Shown here in pieces: positions 7,689 to 17,057 of a DNA stretch of 48,529 nt. The notes beneath the pieces were generated by a model. It was not told where the DNA came from. It searched no databases and worked only from the letters and a program-made list of their open reading frames with translations. The translations under genes were made by a program, and so were the position numbers. The stretch spans positions 1-48,529 of the forward strand of contig JASHSU010000160.1 of NCBI GenBank assembly GCA_030038605.1, given 5' to 3'. How positions within the stretch are numbered: the first letter of the stretch is position 1; each line of letters begins with the position of its first letter. Source of the stretch: Thermoplasmata archaeon. GTDB taxonomy: Archaea > Thermoplasmatota > Thermoplasmata > Lutacidiplasmatales > UBA184.

Positions 7689-8761
7689 CGGAGCCGGGCG
7701 TTCCGACGGCGATCCTCGGGGCCAGTGGGTACATCGGTCAGCACTTCGCCCGGCTTCTCGGAGACCACCCGGAGTTCGGCCGGCCGCGGCTGATCACCTC
7801 GGAACGGTCGGAGGGCCGCACCCTGGCGGACGTGTGGCAACTGGCCGAGGCCCCGCCCGGCTCGCTCGCCGACCGGCGATTGGAAGCGGCGTCGCCGGCG
7901 GCCTTGGCGCGGTCGGGAGTTCGCCTCGTCTTCTCGGCCTTGCCCTCGGGGACCGCGGGAACGATCGAGTCGGAACTGGTGCGACGGGGCGTGTCCGTGT
8001 TCACCAACGCCTCCGACCATCGCATGGACGCCCGGGTCCCGCTGATGGTGCCCGAGGTCAACCCCGGGCATCTGGCCCTCGCGGCCCGGCGACCCCGGGG
8101 CCACGGACTGCTGGTAGCGGACCCGAACTGCTCGGCGGCGGGTCTGGTCCTCGCCCTGGCCCCGATCGTGCCACGGCTTCGGCCGAAGGCGGTCCACGTT
8201 ACCACCTATCAGGCGCTCTCGGGCGCCGGGTACCCGGGCGTCCCGTCCCTGGCGATCGCGGACAACGTCGTCCCGTTCATCGGTGGGGAGGAGGAGAAGG
8301 TCGCCCGTGAGTCTGCGCGCATGCTGGGGACCCTTCGGGGGTCCTCGGTCGTGCCCACGAAGGTTCCTTTTGTCGTGCACTGCGCCCGGGTCGGGACGCG
8401 CGAAGGGCATCTCGAAGCGGTGACCGTCGAGACGACGGCCCGGCCGAGCCGGGACGACCTCGAGGACGCCTGGCGAGCATTCGACCCGCTCGCCGGACGT
8501 TCGCTTCCGACGTCCCCCCACCCGCCGATCGAGGTTCGGCGCGAGCCCGACCGACCGCAACCGATCCGGGACCGTTGGGCCGGACACCCCGCCCGCGCTC
8601 GAGGCATGGCGGCCGTTGTCGGGCGGATCCGGTGGGAACCCCCGTACCTTCGTTTCTTCGTTCTCTCCCATAACGCAGTTCGGGGAGGCGCGGGAGGTTC
8701 GGTGCTCAACGCCGAACTGGCCCTCCGGGAAGGCTTGCTCGACCGCGGAGCCCGACGATGA
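7685..8761 (+). CDS. asd: Aspartate-semialdehyde dehydrogenase
   Basis: 358 residues, archaeal/fungal-type ASADH. Reduces aspartyl phosphate to aspartate semialdehyde with NADPH. Contains the N-terminal Gly-Ala-Ser-Gly-Tyr-Ile-Gly nucleotide-binding loop, catalytic Cys in Asp-Pro-Asn-Cys-Ser, and the Arg-Val-Gly-Thr-Arg-Glu-Gly-His block with the active-site His. ATGA overlap with aroC. Its product is a substrate of ADH synthase at the operon head (and of homoserine and lysine routes), which explains its place in an aromatic operon. Confidence 0.92.
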   Translation: MTEPGVPTAILGASGYIGQHFARLLGDHPEFGRPRLITSERSEGRTLADVWQLAEAPPGSLADRRLEAASPAALARSGVRLVFSALPSGTAGTIESELVRRGVSVFTNASDHRMDARVPLMVPEVNPGHLALAARRPRGHGLLVADPNCSAAGLVLALAPIVPRLRPKAVHVTTYQALSGAGYPGVPSLAIADNVVPFIGGEEEKVARESARMLGTLRGSSVVPTKVPFVVHCARVGTREGHLEAVTVETTARPSRDDLEDAWRAFDPLAGRSLPTSPHPPIEVRREPDRPQPIRDRWAGHPARARGMAAVVGRIRWEPPYLRFFVLSHNAVRGGAGGSVLNAELALREGLLDRGARR

Positions 8762-10071
8762 AAGCGCCTCGGGTCCTCAAGTTCGGGGGCGCCTCGCTCT
8801 CCGACCTCGACCAGGTCGTGCGGGACGTCCGGGCGGCCCGGGCGGACCAACGCCCCATTGTCGTCGTCGCCTCGGCTCGCGAGGGCGTCACGGACCGGCT
8901 GACGGACGCGCTGGCCCATCCCCGGTCGGAGGCGCGGCATCGGAGCGCCCTCGCGGCGATCCGGGTCCTGCACCCGGGTCTCTCCGTCGGGGGCCGGCGC
9001 CATCTGACCCGGCTCGCCCGACTTTTCCGCCTGCTGGAGTCCGGTCCCCGCGCCGACGCCCCACTCGCCGACCGGGTCCTGAGTCAGGGGGAGCGGCTCG
9101 CCGTCGACTGGCTGGCGCAGCAGCTCCAGCGGGCCGGAGTCCCGGCCGTGCCGGTCGAGGCGGACCACCTGGGACTCATCACGGACAACACCTACGGGGC
9201 CTCCTGCATCCTATTCGACCGGTCCGGTCCGGCCGTCCGGCAGGGCCTCGGGCGACTGCTCCGGGCGGGTCAGGTACCGGTCGTCACCGGCTATTTCGGT
9301 CGCAGCCTCGAAGGTCGTGTGGCGACCTTAGGTCGCGGAGGTTCGGATTACGCCGCCGCCGGGATCGGAGCCATCCTCGGCGCCGAACGGGTCGACCTGG
9401 TCAAACGCCACGTCGCGGTCCTCTCCGCCGACCCGAACGAGGTGCCGGGCGCCCGCCCGCTACCGGAGCTCTCGTACGAGGAAGCCGAGGAACTCGCCCA
9501 GTTTGGCGCCCGCGTGCTGCATCCGCTGACCATCGAGCCCGCCCGCGCGCACGGTATCGTCCTGCACGTACGCTCGCTGGGTGAGCCCCGGGTCGAGACC
9601 ACCATCGGACCCTCGCAGAGCGGTCGAAGAAATCGCGCTCTCACGGTCCTTCGACCCCTCCGTCTCCTCCGGCTCCGGGTGCCCGGCGGACGGCAACGCC
9701 CCGGCATCGTCGCGGAAGTCTCGGAGCGCCTCGCCTCGGCGAAGGTGAACCTCGTCCAACTCTACACGTCCTCCGCCTTGCTCTGTCTAGTACTTGCGCC
9801 GGAGGAGGTCATGCCCGGACTGCGCGCTCTGGCACCGCTGACACGAGAAGCGGCCGTGATGGTCGAGGGGCCCTTCCGCGTGGCCCTGGTGACGGTCATC
9901 GGGGACGGCGTCCTCTCGGACATCGACCGGATACCGGGGTCGGTCGTCGCCTCGGCGGAAGGGTTCAGTGCGACGCCCCGGGCCCTGTCGGTGGCCGTAC
10001 CCGAGGAAGAAGGGCCGCTCGCCCTACGCGCGTTGCACCGCGTGCTCGTGGAGGAGAGCCTCGCGACGTGA
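8758..10071 (+). CDS. lysC: Aspartate kinase with C-terminal ACT domains
   Basis: 437 residues. Phosphorylates aspartate. Lys-Phe-Gly-Gly-Ala-Ser at 8-13 is the kinase signature; Gly-Arg-Gly-Gly-Ser-Asp-Tyr and the following block form the catalytic core. Residues about 295-437 hold the ACT-type regulatory region, with typical Pro-Gly-Ile-Val-Ala-Glu-Val and Val-Thr-Val-Ile-Gly-Asp-Gly segments, so feedback control is expected; which amino acid binds cannot be read. ATGA overlap with asd. With asd it converts aspartate into the semialdehyde used by ADH synthase. Confidence 0.91.
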   Translation: MKAPRVLKFGGASLSDLDQVVRDVRAARADQRPIVVVASAREGVTDRLTDALAHPRSEARHRSALAAIRVLHPGLSVGGRRHLTRLARLFRLLESGPRADAPLADRVLSQGERLAVDWLAQQLQRAGVPAVPVEADHLGLITDNTYGASCILFDRSGPAVRQGLGRLLRAGQVPVVTGYFGRSLEGRVATLGRGGSDYAAAGIGAILGAERVDLVKRHVAVLSADPNEVPGARPLPELSYEEAEELAQFGARVLHPLTIEPARAHGIVLHVRSLGEPRVETTIGPSQSGRRNRALTVLRPLRLLRLRVPGGRQRPGIVAEVSERLASAKVNLVQLYTSSALLCLVLAPEEVMPGLRALAPLTREAAVMVEGPFRVALVTVIGDGVLSDIDRIPGSVVASAEGFSATPRALSVAVPEEEGPLALRALHRVLVEESLAT

Positions 10072-11264
10072 CCGACCCGTGGTCCGAGTTTGCCGCCGGG
10101 GCCGACGCGGCGGAGTCGGCCGTATACTTCGAGCGGGCGCCCGGCCACGCCGGACGGAGCGGGTATGCTGCCTGGTTCACCGGAAACGAGCCGGGCCATT
10201 CGCTGCATCGGCTCTCCGACCTCCAGGAGCTGGAGCGAGCGGCCGGCGTCCACCTGCGACGCCACCCCCGCGGTGCCGTGATGGGGTATCTGGGATTCGA
10301 CGCCGTGGGCCTCATCGAACCGGTCCTGGGTTCGGGACCGACCGGCTCTCCGTTTCCTCTCGGGGAGTTCTACCTGGCCCCACGCATCCATGCGCGGACC
10401 ACGCGAGGGCGTCCGCGAGAGCCCGAACCCGCCGCCTCTCGGCCCTTGGCCCCGCCCATCGAGGACTCGTTGTCCCGACCCTCCTATCTCCGAGCCGTCC
10501 ACCGTTTGCGCACGGCCATCCGGGACGGTGAGGCGTTCCAGGTAGTGTTGGCCCACCGCCGAACCTGGCCGAGACCGGCCGACCTGCTCGCCAAGGCCGG
10601 ACGTCTCCGCGCTACCGAGCGATTCGCGTTCTTCTACTATCTCCGGTTCGGCGATCGAGTGGTCGTCGGGGCTACCCCGGAGTCGGTCGTCGAGGTCGAC
10701 GGCCGACGGGCGCGGGTCAACCCCATCGCCGGAACGATTCCCCGGGGGCCCCGGGCCGGTCGGGGACCACTGCACCGGGATCGGAAGGAACTCGCGGAGC
10801 ACCGGATGCTGGTCGACCTGGCTCGGAACGACCTGGGCCGCGTCGCCGTTCCGGGCTCCGTCCACGTCGTCGCCACGGAACGGCGCGTACGGTACGCCCG
10901 GTTGGAACACCTCGTCAGCCGCGTTTCGGCCCGGCTGGTCGACGGCACCACTCCCTGGGACGTCCTCCGCGCCACGTTCCCCGCCGGTACGGTCAGCGGC
11001 GCACCGAAGATTCGGGCGACCGAATGGCTGCGCCGCGAGGAGCGGACCTGGCGAGGTCCGTACGCCGGCGCGGTCGGCTGCCTGCGTGCCGGGGGACGGG
11101 GCGATTGGGCTCTCGCGATCCGGGGCGGATTCGCCGCCGGCAACCGACTCTACACGGCGGCGGGCGCGGGCGTGGTCTACGGCTCGCAGCCGGAGCGGGA
11201 GTTCGATGAGACCCTCCTCAAGCTATCTCACGTGGAAACGACCTTGGTCGAGGGTGCGGCATGA
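10068..11264 (+). CDS. trpE: Anthranilate synthase component I
   Basis: 398 residues, on the short side. Converts chorismate and ammonia to anthranilate. The motif Asn-Pro-Ile-Ala-Gly-Thr has Ala where PabB-type enzymes have Lys, which favours anthranilate synthase. Other conserved blocks: Asp-Arg-Lys-Glu-Leu-Ala-Glu-His, Val-Asp-Leu-Ala-Arg-Asn-Asp-Leu-Gly, Phe-Pro-Ala-Gly-Thr-Val-Ser-Gly-Ala-Pro-Lys and the C-terminal Gly-Ala-Gly-Val-Val-Tyr-Gly-Ser. An N-terminal Glu-Ser-Ala may be the remnant of the Trp-binding site. GTG overlaps the lysC stop (GTGA). trpG follows, as expected for the two-subunit enzyme. Confidence 0.93.
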   Translation: MTDPWSEFAAGADAAESAVYFERAPGHAGRSGYAAWFTGNEPGHSLHRLSDLQELERAAGVHLRRHPRGAVMGYLGFDAVGLIEPVLGSGPTGSPFPLGEFYLAPRIHARTTRGRPREPEPAASRPLAPPIEDSLSRPSYLRAVHRLRTAIRDGEAFQVVLAHRRTWPRPADLLAKAGRLRATERFAFFYYLRFGDRVVVGATPESVVEVDGRRARVNPIAGTIPRGPRAGRGPLHRDRKELAEHRMLVDLARNDLGRVAVPGSVHVVATERRVRYARLEHLVSRVSARLVDGTTPWDVLRATFPAGTVSGAPKIRATEWLRREERTWRGPYAGAVGCLRAGGRGDWALAIRGGFAAGNRLYTAAGAGVVYGSQPEREFDETLLKLSHVETTLVEGAA

Positions 11265-11842
11265 GAGTGCTGCTGGTCGACCACGAGGACTCGTTCGTCT
11301 ACAATATCGCCCAGGGCCTCGCGGCTCAAGGGGCCCGGGTAACGACCCTGCGGTCGACGCGCCCTGTTCGCGACGCGCTCCGCTGCGACCCGGACGCCGT
11401 CGTCCTGTCGCCGGGTCCCGGTCATCCCTCCGACCGTCGCTTGACGGCGCTGAGCCGCGCGCTGTTGAAGCGGTGGGACGAGGAACGGCCGTTTCTCGGG
11501 GTGTGCCTGGGCCACCAGCTAATCGGCACCCACTACGGGGCGGTCGTGCGTCCCGGTAGGGCACCCGTCCACGGCGAGGCCGGGCCGGTCGTCCACGACG
11601 GTCAGGGTGTGTTTCGCGGTGTGCGGTGCCCGACCCCCGGGGCCCGATATCACTCGCTCATCGTGGAAGAGCGCGGGCTCCCCGCCTCGCTCGAAATCTC
11701 CGCGCGGGACCCGGACGGAGTGATCATGGGGATGCGGCACCGGCACCGGGCGGTCGAGTCGGTCCAGTTTCATCCGGAGTCGTACTTGACACCCGAGGGG
11801 GGCCGTATGCTGTCCAACTTTCTTCGAGGGACCCGACGGTGA
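11261..11842 (+). CDS. trpG: Anthranilate synthase component II (glutamine amidotransferase)
   Basis: 193-residue class I amidotransferase that releases ammonia from glutamine for TrpE. Triad visible: Cys82 in Gly-Val-Cys-Leu-Gly-His-Gln, His171 and Glu173 in Phe-His-Pro-Glu-Ser. Also the Ser-Pro-Gly-Pro-Gly oxyanion motif at 50-54. ATGA overlap with trpE. It could also serve a PabB elsewhere, as seen in other organisms, but no pabB is in the window. Confidence 0.94.
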   Translation: MRVLLVDHEDSFVYNIAQGLAAQGARVTTLRSTRPVRDALRCDPDAVVLSPGPGHPSDRRLTALSRALLKRWDEERPFLGVCLGHQLIGTHYGAVVRPGRAPVHGEAGPVVHDGQGVFRGVRCPTPGARYHSLIVEERGLPASLEISARDPDGVIMGMRHRHRAVESVQFHPESYLTPEGGRMLSNFLRGTRR

Positions 11843-12873
11843 GTCGGTCCACCCTGGCCCGGTTGCTGGAGGCGAAGCCCCTTCGACCTCGCGAGGCGCG
11901 TACCGTGCTCGACGAGCTCACGAATCCAGCGGCGCCCGAGCTCGAGCGAGCCGCCCTCCTGATCGCCCTCACCTCCCGTCCCGCCTCCGGAGTGGAGTGG
12001 GCCTCCCTGGCGGGGGAGCTCCGACGTCGCGCGGTGCCGGTCGGGGTAGGGTCGGCGCGTCGAGCGATCGACCTCTGCGGCTCCGGAGGTGCCCCCCGTC
12101 CGTCGTTCAACGTTTCGACGGTGAGCGCGTTCGTGGTCGCCTCGGCTGGCGTGCCGGTGCTGAAGCACGGGAATCGGAGCGCTCGCGGACTCTGTGGGTC
12201 GAGCGACCTGTTGGAGGCCCTGGGCCTCCCGGTCACGACGTCCCGCGCGTTCGGCCGGGCCTCCTACCGGGAGGAGCGACTGGCCTTCCTACACGCCCCG
12301 CTCTATCATCCGGCCACGGCGGCGGTCGCCCCGCTCCGCCGGGCCCTCGGGATTCCGACCATCTTCAATCGACTCGGACCCCTGTCGAACCCGGCCCGCG
12401 TCGGCGCGCAGGTCGTCGGCTGGGGGTCACGGGCCGAGGGCCCGGTGGTCCGGGAGGCTCTCCAGCGGTTGGGTGTCGGCCACGGAGCGACGATGACGTC
12501 CGAGGACGGGTGCGACGAATTCTCGCCGAAGCGACCCACCCATCTCGTCGTGTGGCATCATCGCCGGCACCGGACGGTCCGGGTGATCCCCTCGGATTAT
12601 CTGGACCGCGAGGACCGCCACGGGCCGTGGGGACCGCTCGTGCCGCACGAGGCGGCCGAGGAGACCGAGCGGATCCTGGCCGGGGGCGGAGGGGCGCGAC
12701 GGGGATCGGTACTTCTCACGGCCGGCGCGGCCCTCTGGGTGACCGGGCGAGCCCGCACGTTCCGCGCCGGCGTCGAGCGGGCCCGGCTCGAGCTGGACGG
12801 AGGCGGCGCCGAACGTCGACTCCGTCGCCTGCGTCACATCGCCGAGCGTTACCGCGGGGGGGCACGCCGATGA
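11839..12873 (+). CDS. trpD: Anthranilate phosphoribosyltransferase
   Basis: 344 residues, full length. Attaches phosphoribose from PRPP to anthranilate. Motifs: Asp-Leu-Cys-Gly-Ser-Gly-Gly, Phe-Asn-Val-Ser-Thr, Lys-His-Gly-Asn-Arg-Ser, Gly-Ser-Ser-Asp, and Phe-Asn-Arg-Leu-Gly-Pro-Leu-Ser-Asn-Pro. Starts with GTG overlapping the trpG stop. The Asp-Glu metal-binding pair may be in Glu-Asp-Gly-Cys-Asp-Glu. Confidence 0.93.
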   Translation: MSRSTLARLLEAKPLRPREARTVLDELTNPAAPELERAALLIALTSRPASGVEWASLAGELRRRAVPVGVGSARRAIDLCGSGGAPRPSFNVSTVSAFVVASAGVPVLKHGNRSARGLCGSSDLLEALGLPVTTSRAFGRASYREERLAFLHAPLYHPATAAVAPLRRALGIPTIFNRLGPLSNPARVGAQVVGWGSRAEGPVVREALQRLGVGHGATMTSEDGCDEFSPKRPTHLVVWHHRRHRTVRVIPSDYLDREDRHGPWGPLVPHEAAEETERILAGGGGARRGSVLLTAGAALWVTGRARTFRAGVERARLELDGGGAERRLRRLRHIAERYRGGARR

Positions 12874-13658
12874 CCTCGGGGTTCCTCCGGCACATGGTCG
12901 CGGCCACCCGGGCGGACATCGCCCGCGGCGACTACCTCACGGAGATACCGGAGCGGAAGTACGGAACTCGACCCTCGCTGCGCGCGGCCCTCGTCCGCGG
13001 CACGCTCATCGCGGAGTACAAACGCCGCTCGCCCGGGGCGAGCACGCCGGGCCTACCCCAGGGCTCGGTCGAGACATTCCTGCGGGGGGCGGCGGAGGCC
13101 GAAGCGTACTCGGTTCTGGCCAGCCGACCAGAGTTCGGCGGGGCGCCCGCGGACGTGGCGGCGGTCGCCGCGGCAACCGCCCGCCCGGTGCTGTTCAAGG
13201 ATTTCGTGGTGTCCCCGGTGCAGATCGAGGCGGCCCGGCGCGCGGGGGCGAGTGCGGTCCTGCTCATCGCCCGGCTGGAGGACGCCGGCCTGCTGGACCA
13301 GCCGCTCTCGTCCCTCGCGCAGGTCGCGCACGACCGCGGCCTCGAGGTCCTGCTGGAGTGGCACCGTCGGGCAGAGCTAAGACGCACGGAGGACGTACCC
13401 GCGGACGTGTTCGGAATCAATGTCCGGGACCTCGATACGCTCGAGATTCGGCGGGACGTCGCGGCCGAAACGTTCGCCGCCGCCCGGGACCGGCACCCCC
13501 TGGTCGGGATGAGTGGCGTACTCGGACCCGAGCAGGCCCAGACGTTCTGGGAGGATGGAGCGGACGCGCTGCTCATCGGATCGGAGCTCGCCCGTACGAA
13601 GGACCCCGCGACGTTCCTTCGAGGTCTGAGGCCGGTCGCCGGCCGGAGCGGAGCATGA
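12870..13658 (+). CDS. trpC: Indole-3-glycerol phosphate synthase
   Basis: 262-residue TIM barrel closing the indole ring. Visible: Ile-Ala-Glu-Tyr-Lys-Arg-Arg-Ser-Pro (catalytic Lys and PRA-binding region), Val-Leu-Phe-Lys-Asp-Phe-Val, Ala-Val-Leu-Leu-Ile, Phe-Gly-Ile-Asn-Val-Arg-Asp-Leu and a terminal Leu-Ile-Gly-Ser-Glu-Leu phosphate-binding strand. ATGA overlap with trpD. It lies before trpF, but as a separate gene rather than the fusion found in some bacteria. Confidence 0.92.
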   Translation: MTSGFLRHMVAATRADIARGDYLTEIPERKYGTRPSLRAALVRGTLIAEYKRRSPGASTPGLPQGSVETFLRGAAEAEAYSVLASRPEFGGAPADVAAVAAATARPVLFKDFVVSPVQIEAARRAGASAVLLIARLEDAGLLDQPLSSLAQVAHDRGLEVLLEWHRRAELRRTEDVPADVFGINVRDLDTLEIRRDVAAETFAAARDRHPLVGMSGVLGPEQAQTFWEDGADALLIGSELARTKDPATFLRGLRPVAGRSGA

Positions 13659-14302
13659 AGACGTTCGTGAAATTCTGTGGGCTATCGACGCCCGAGACGG
13701 TCGCCGAGGTGCCGGCGGGGGGAGCGGCTGGATTCGTCCTCGACGTACCCACCTCGCCGCGGAACCTGACGCTCGAGCGGGCGACCGAGTTGATCCCGCT
13801 CGTACCGAACGAAGCCGAGGCATGGGCGGTCGTGGTCGACCCGTCGGCGGACCTGATCCACCGGCTCTTCGACGAGGTCGGGGTCGACCGGGTCCAGGTC
13901 TACGGCCCCGTGCCCGAGGGCCTCGATTTTCTGGAGCTGCACCATCTGGTCCCTTCCGTCCCGGTGCCGTCGACGCCGGCGGGCGGGGCGGACCCGACCG
14001 TCCCTCCCGCCGAGTCGTTCCCGCGGATCCACCTCGACGCGGCCGGTGGCCCGGTGCCGGGCGGGAGCGGCACCCGTCCGGACTGGGAAGTCTGCGCTCG
14101 ACTGGTCGATGCGAACCCCGGGCGGAAATTCATTCTCGCCGGTGGATTGACGGCCGAGAACGTCGCGGACGCCCTGGCCACCGTGCGTCCGTGGGGCGTC
14201 GACGTCTCCTCGGGGACCGAGACGTCGCCCGGCCACAAGGATGTCGCGAAGATGCGGGCCTTCGCCGCGGCGGTGCTGGCGACCGAGACGTCCCATGCCT
14301 AG
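13655..14302 (+). CDS. trpF: Phosphoribosylanthranilate isomerase
   Basis: 215 residues. Amadori rearrangement of phosphoribosylanthranilate. Catalytic Cys in Lys-Phe-Cys-Gly-Leu at the N-terminus and Asp in His-Leu-Asp-Ala-Ala-Gly-Gly, then [10 protein letters not shown] and [10 protein letters not shown]. The Gly-Phe-Val segment after the first helix is somewhat unusual for the family but active-site residues are kept. ATGA overlap with trpC. Confidence 0.9.
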   Translation: MKTFVKFCGLSTPETVAEVPAGGAAGFVLDVPTSPRNLTLERATELIPLVPNEAEAWAVVVDPSADLIHRLFDEVGVDRVQVYGPVPEGLDFLELHHLVPSVPVPSTPAGGADPTVPPAESFPRIHLDAAGGPVPGGSGTRPDWEVCARLVDANPGRKFILAGGLTAENVADALATVRPWGVDVSSGTETSPGHKDVAKMRAFAAAVLATETSHA

Positions 14303-15455
14303 GCACTTCGGGCCGTACGGCGGCGCCTTCGTCCCGGAAACGCTCGTACCGGCCCTCCAGGAGCTGGACGGTGCCTGGCGCGCCGCCCGGAAGGACCCTG
14401 CGTTCCGGGCGGAGCTCCGTCGTTTGTCCCGGACGCTCGGAGGACGCCCCACGCCCCTGTACTTCGCCGCCCGACTGACCCGCCGGGCGGGGGGCGCGGA
14501 GATCTGGCTCAAGCGGGAGGACCTGGTCCACGGCGGGGCGCACAAGTTCAACAACGCACTCGGGCAGGGTCTCCTGACCCGACGGATGGGCAAGCACCGG
14601 TTGATCGCCGAGACCGGCGCGGGCCAGCATGGCGTGGCGACCGCGATGATCGGCGCGGCCCTCGGTCTGCGCACCGAGGTGTACATGGGTGAAGTCGACA
14701 TGGAGCGCCAACGTCCCAACGTCGACCGGATGCGCTTGCTGGGGGCCACGGTCCATCCGGTCACGACCGGCCGCCGCACGCTCAAGGACGCGATCAACGC
14801 GGCGCTGCGCGACTGGATCGCCAACGTCCGCACGACCCATTACCTGCTGGGTTCGGCCGTCGGGCCGCACCCGTACCCCTCCCTGGTCGCGGACTTTCAG
14901 AGTGTCATCGGCAAGGAGATCCGACGGCAATCGACCGCCGCGTTCGGACGGCTCCCCGACTTGGTGGTCGCGTGTGTCGGCGGCGGCTCGAACGCGATCG
15001 GGACGTTCCATCCGCTCCGACGGACCCGGGTCGAGCTGCTCGGCGTCGAGGCCGGAGGCGTCGGTGGCCGCGGCCCGGGGGCGGCCTCGCTCACGCGCGG
15101 GCGCCCGGGCATCCTCCACGGGAGCTTCTCCTACGTGCTGCAGGACCACGACGGCCAGGTGGCGGAGACCGAGAGCATCTCCGCCGGCCTGGACTACCCT
15201 GGCGTCGGGCCGGAGCACGCCTGGCTCCGGGACACCGGGCGGGCCCGCTATGTGGCGGTGCGGGACCGGGACGCCCTGCGGGCGTTCCACTGGCTGGCCG
15301 AGGACGAGGGGATCCTGCCCGCGCTCGAACCGTCGCACGCGCTGTTCGCCGCGGTCCACGAAGCCCGCCGACGACCCCGGCGCGAACGGATCGTCGTGAC
15401 CCTCTCGGGACGGGGCGACAAGGACCTCGCGGTGGTGACCCGTGCGGCTCGGTGA
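14295..15455 (+). CDS. trpB: Tryptophan synthase beta subunit (TrpB1 type)
   Basis: 386 residues. PLP enzyme joining indole and serine. PLP Lys84 in His-Lys-Phe-Asn-Asn, Gly-Ala-Gly-Gln-His-Gly substrate loop, Gly-Gly-Gly-Ser-Asn phosphate-binding loop. The N-terminus begins directly with the conserved His-Phe-Gly-Pro-Tyr-Gly-Gly, which fixes the start. Overlaps trpF by 8 nt. Adjacent trpA and the N-terminal motif indicate the TrpB1 form that works with TrpA. Confidence 0.95.
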   Translation: MPRHFGPYGGAFVPETLVPALQELDGAWRAARKDPAFRAELRRLSRTLGGRPTPLYFAARLTRRAGGAEIWLKREDLVHGGAHKFNNALGQGLLTRRMGKHRLIAETGAGQHGVATAMIGAALGLRTEVYMGEVDMERQRPNVDRMRLLGATVHPVTTGRRTLKDAINAALRDWIANVRTTHYLLGSAVGPHPYPSLVADFQSVIGKEIRRQSTAAFGRLPDLVVACVGGGSNAIGTFHPLRRTRVELLGVEAGGVGGRGPGAASLTRGRPGILHGSFSYVLQDHDGQVAETESISAGLDYPGVGPEHAWLRDTGRARYVAVRDRDALRAFHWLAEDEGILPALEPSHALFAAVHEARRRPRRERIVVTLSGRGDKDLAVVTRAAR

Positions 15456-16224
15456 AGCGCTCGCCGCGGCCCGGCGCGACGGTCCGCTCCTGGTCCCCTA
15501 CGTGTTGGTCGACCGGCGCCGCGCCCACCGCTGGACCGCGCTCGCTCGCGCCCTGCGCGAGGGCGGGGCGGCCGCGGTCGAGCTGGGTTTTCCGTTCTCC
15601 GACCCGATCGCCGACGGGCCGGTCCTGGAGGCCGCGGGCGGTCGCGCTCTGGCCGACGGTACGCGTTGGTCCGACCTGGAACGCGCCGCGCGCGCCGTGG
15701 CTCCGATCCTGCCGACCGCCGTCATGACCTACGCCAACCCGGTCTGGCACCGCGGTCTGGCCCCGGCGCTGGTGCGCCTGCGTTCCTGCGGGGTCAGCGG
15801 GCTGATCGTTCCGGACCTCTCGTACGAGGAGTCCGCCCCCTGGTCCCGCGCCGCCGGCGTCGCCGGCATCGACCTGGTCCTCCTCGCGGCCCCCGGTCTC
15901 GCGTCGTCCCGCGTCGGCCGGATCGCCCGGCGGAGCCGGGGCTTCCTGTATCTGGTGTCCCGGTACGGCACGACCGGCGTGGGGCCGGATCGTGCGTCCG
16001 ACGACCTGGGCCGGCTCGTTCGGGCCGCCCACGCCGCCCAGCCTCGCCTGCCGGTCCTCGTGGGGTTCGGGGTCCACGACGCCGAGTCGGCGGACCGGGC
16101 CCGGGCGACCGGAGCCGACGGGGTCGTGGTCGGCACCGCCCTCGAGCAGCGGATCGCGCGCGGGGACGGGGAGCGCTCGATCGCCCGCTGGCTCCGCACG
16201 CTGAACGGCCGAGCGTCCGACTAG
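15442..16224 (+). CDS. trpA: Tryptophan synthase alpha subunit
   Basis: 260-residue TIM barrel that cleaves indole glycerol phosphate. Catalytic Glu47 ([10 protein letters not shown]) and Asp58 (Ala-Asp-Gly-Pro) are in place. Later blocks: Met-Thr-Tyr-Ala-Asn-Pro, Gly-Leu-Ile-Val-Pro-Asp-Leu and Val-Gly-Phe-Gly-Val. GTG start lies 14 nt inside trpB. Last gene of the operon; its TAG shares the palindrome CTAG (16221-16224) with the stop of the convergent transporter gene, so there is no intergenic terminator. Confidence 0.94.
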   Translation: MRLGEALAAARRDGPLLVPYVLVDRRRAHRWTALARALREGGAAAVELGFPFSDPIADGPVLEAAGGRALADGTRWSDLERAARAVAPILPTAVMTYANPVWHRGLAPALVRLRSCGVSGLIVPDLSYEESAPWSRAAGVAGIDLVLLAAPGLASSRVGRIARRSRGFLYLVSRYGTTGVGPDRASDDLGRLVRAAHAAQPRLPVLVGFGVHDAESADRARATGADGVVVGTALEQRIARGDGERSIARWLRTLNGRASD

Positions 16225-16985
16225 ATCGCGTTCACCAGGAACCCGAGGACGAACCCGACCAGGATGCCGGCGTAGATGATCTGCTGCTTCCGGTAGCTCG
16301 CCTCGGGCGTGTCGGCCGGCCGGAACGCGACGCGGAGCATCGGGAGGATGGAGTAGAGGATCGCGCCGATCGCGAGCGCGTCGAAGACGACGTCGAGCAG
16401 GTCCGAGTTGTAGTAGTAGCCGACCACGCCGCCGATGATCGTCGGCAGCCCGCCGACCAGGAACAGACCCACGAGGACGCCGATCGCCCGCTCGCCCTTG
16501 CCGAGGAGCGGCGCGGCGATCGGGAACCCCTCGGTGACGTTCTGGAGGAAGAACCCGACGAAGATGACGGTGAGCAGTCCGGTGAGGCCCACCGCCCAGG
16601 TGGCGCCGAAGACGAGTCCCTCGGTCAGGTTCTGGAAACCGATCGCGGCGGCCACGACGAGCGCCATCGTCCGCGGGGGGAGCGCACGACCGGGCGTCCG
16701 GTGTTCGATCGCGAACAGGATCAGATAGCAGAAGACGACGGCGAGGACGAACGCGAGGGCGTAGGCGCTGTTCGCCAGGTACGGGCTGGCCGGGTTGGTG
16801 TAGATGATCGTGGCGGCGTCGCTGAAGACGTCCGCGAGCAGGAAGATCAGGATCCCGATCGCGACGGCATTCAACAGGGCGATCGTGCGCGAGGCGATCG
16901 ACTTCGCGAGGACGATCGGAAGCGAGAGGAAGATCGAGAGGCCCATCACCGCCGAGAGGGCGACGAGCTCCGGGAACCCGCCCAT
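16221..16985 (-). CDS. ZIP-family metal transporter-like membrane protein
   Basis: 254 residues with about eight hydrophobic segments. Two Gln-Asn-(Leu/Val)-Thr-Glu-Gly motifs, in segments four and five, match the positions of the ZIP His-Asn-x-Pro-Glu-Gly and His-Glu-x-Pro-Glu-Gly metal motifs, with Gln replacing the first His in both. ZIP proteins import divalent cations; the altered ligands leave the cargo uncertain. Monocistronic: TATA-like CTTATAAC at 17017-17010 sits 32 nt before the ATG, suggesting a leaderless mRNA. Convergent with trpA. Confidence 0.8.
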   Translation of the reverse strand: MGGFPELVALSAVMGLSIFLSLPIVLAKSIASRTIALLNAVAIGILIFLLADVFSDAATIIYTNPASPYLANSAYALAFVLAVVFCYLILFAIEHRTPGRALPPRTMALVVAAAIGFQNLTEGLVFGATWAVGLTGLLTVIFVGFFLQNVTEGFPIAAPLLGKGERAIGVLVGLFLVGGLPTIIGGVVGYYYNSDLLDVVFDALAIGAILYSILPMLRVAFRPADTPEASYRKQQIIYAGILVGFVLGFLVNAI

Positions 16986-17009
16986 GCCGCTCGATGGCTG
17001 CCGCCGCGG

Positions 17010-17017
17010 GTTATAAG
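17010..17017 (-). promoter_or_regulatory. TATA box for the ZIP-like transporter gene
   Basis: CTTATAAC on the minus strand starts 32 nt upstream of the ATG at 16985, consistent with leaderless initiation. Confidence 0.6.
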
Positions 17018-17057
17018 ATAGGCCCCGGGGGGGTTCGACGCTTAGGAAGGCGCAGGT

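Noticed and set aside
10068-11842. Aminodeoxychorismate synthase (PabB/PabA) instead of TrpE/TrpG.
   Set aside because: Pro-Ile-Ala-Gly-Thr rather than Pro-Ile-Lys-Gly-Thr, and the position within a complete trp run favour anthranilate synthase.
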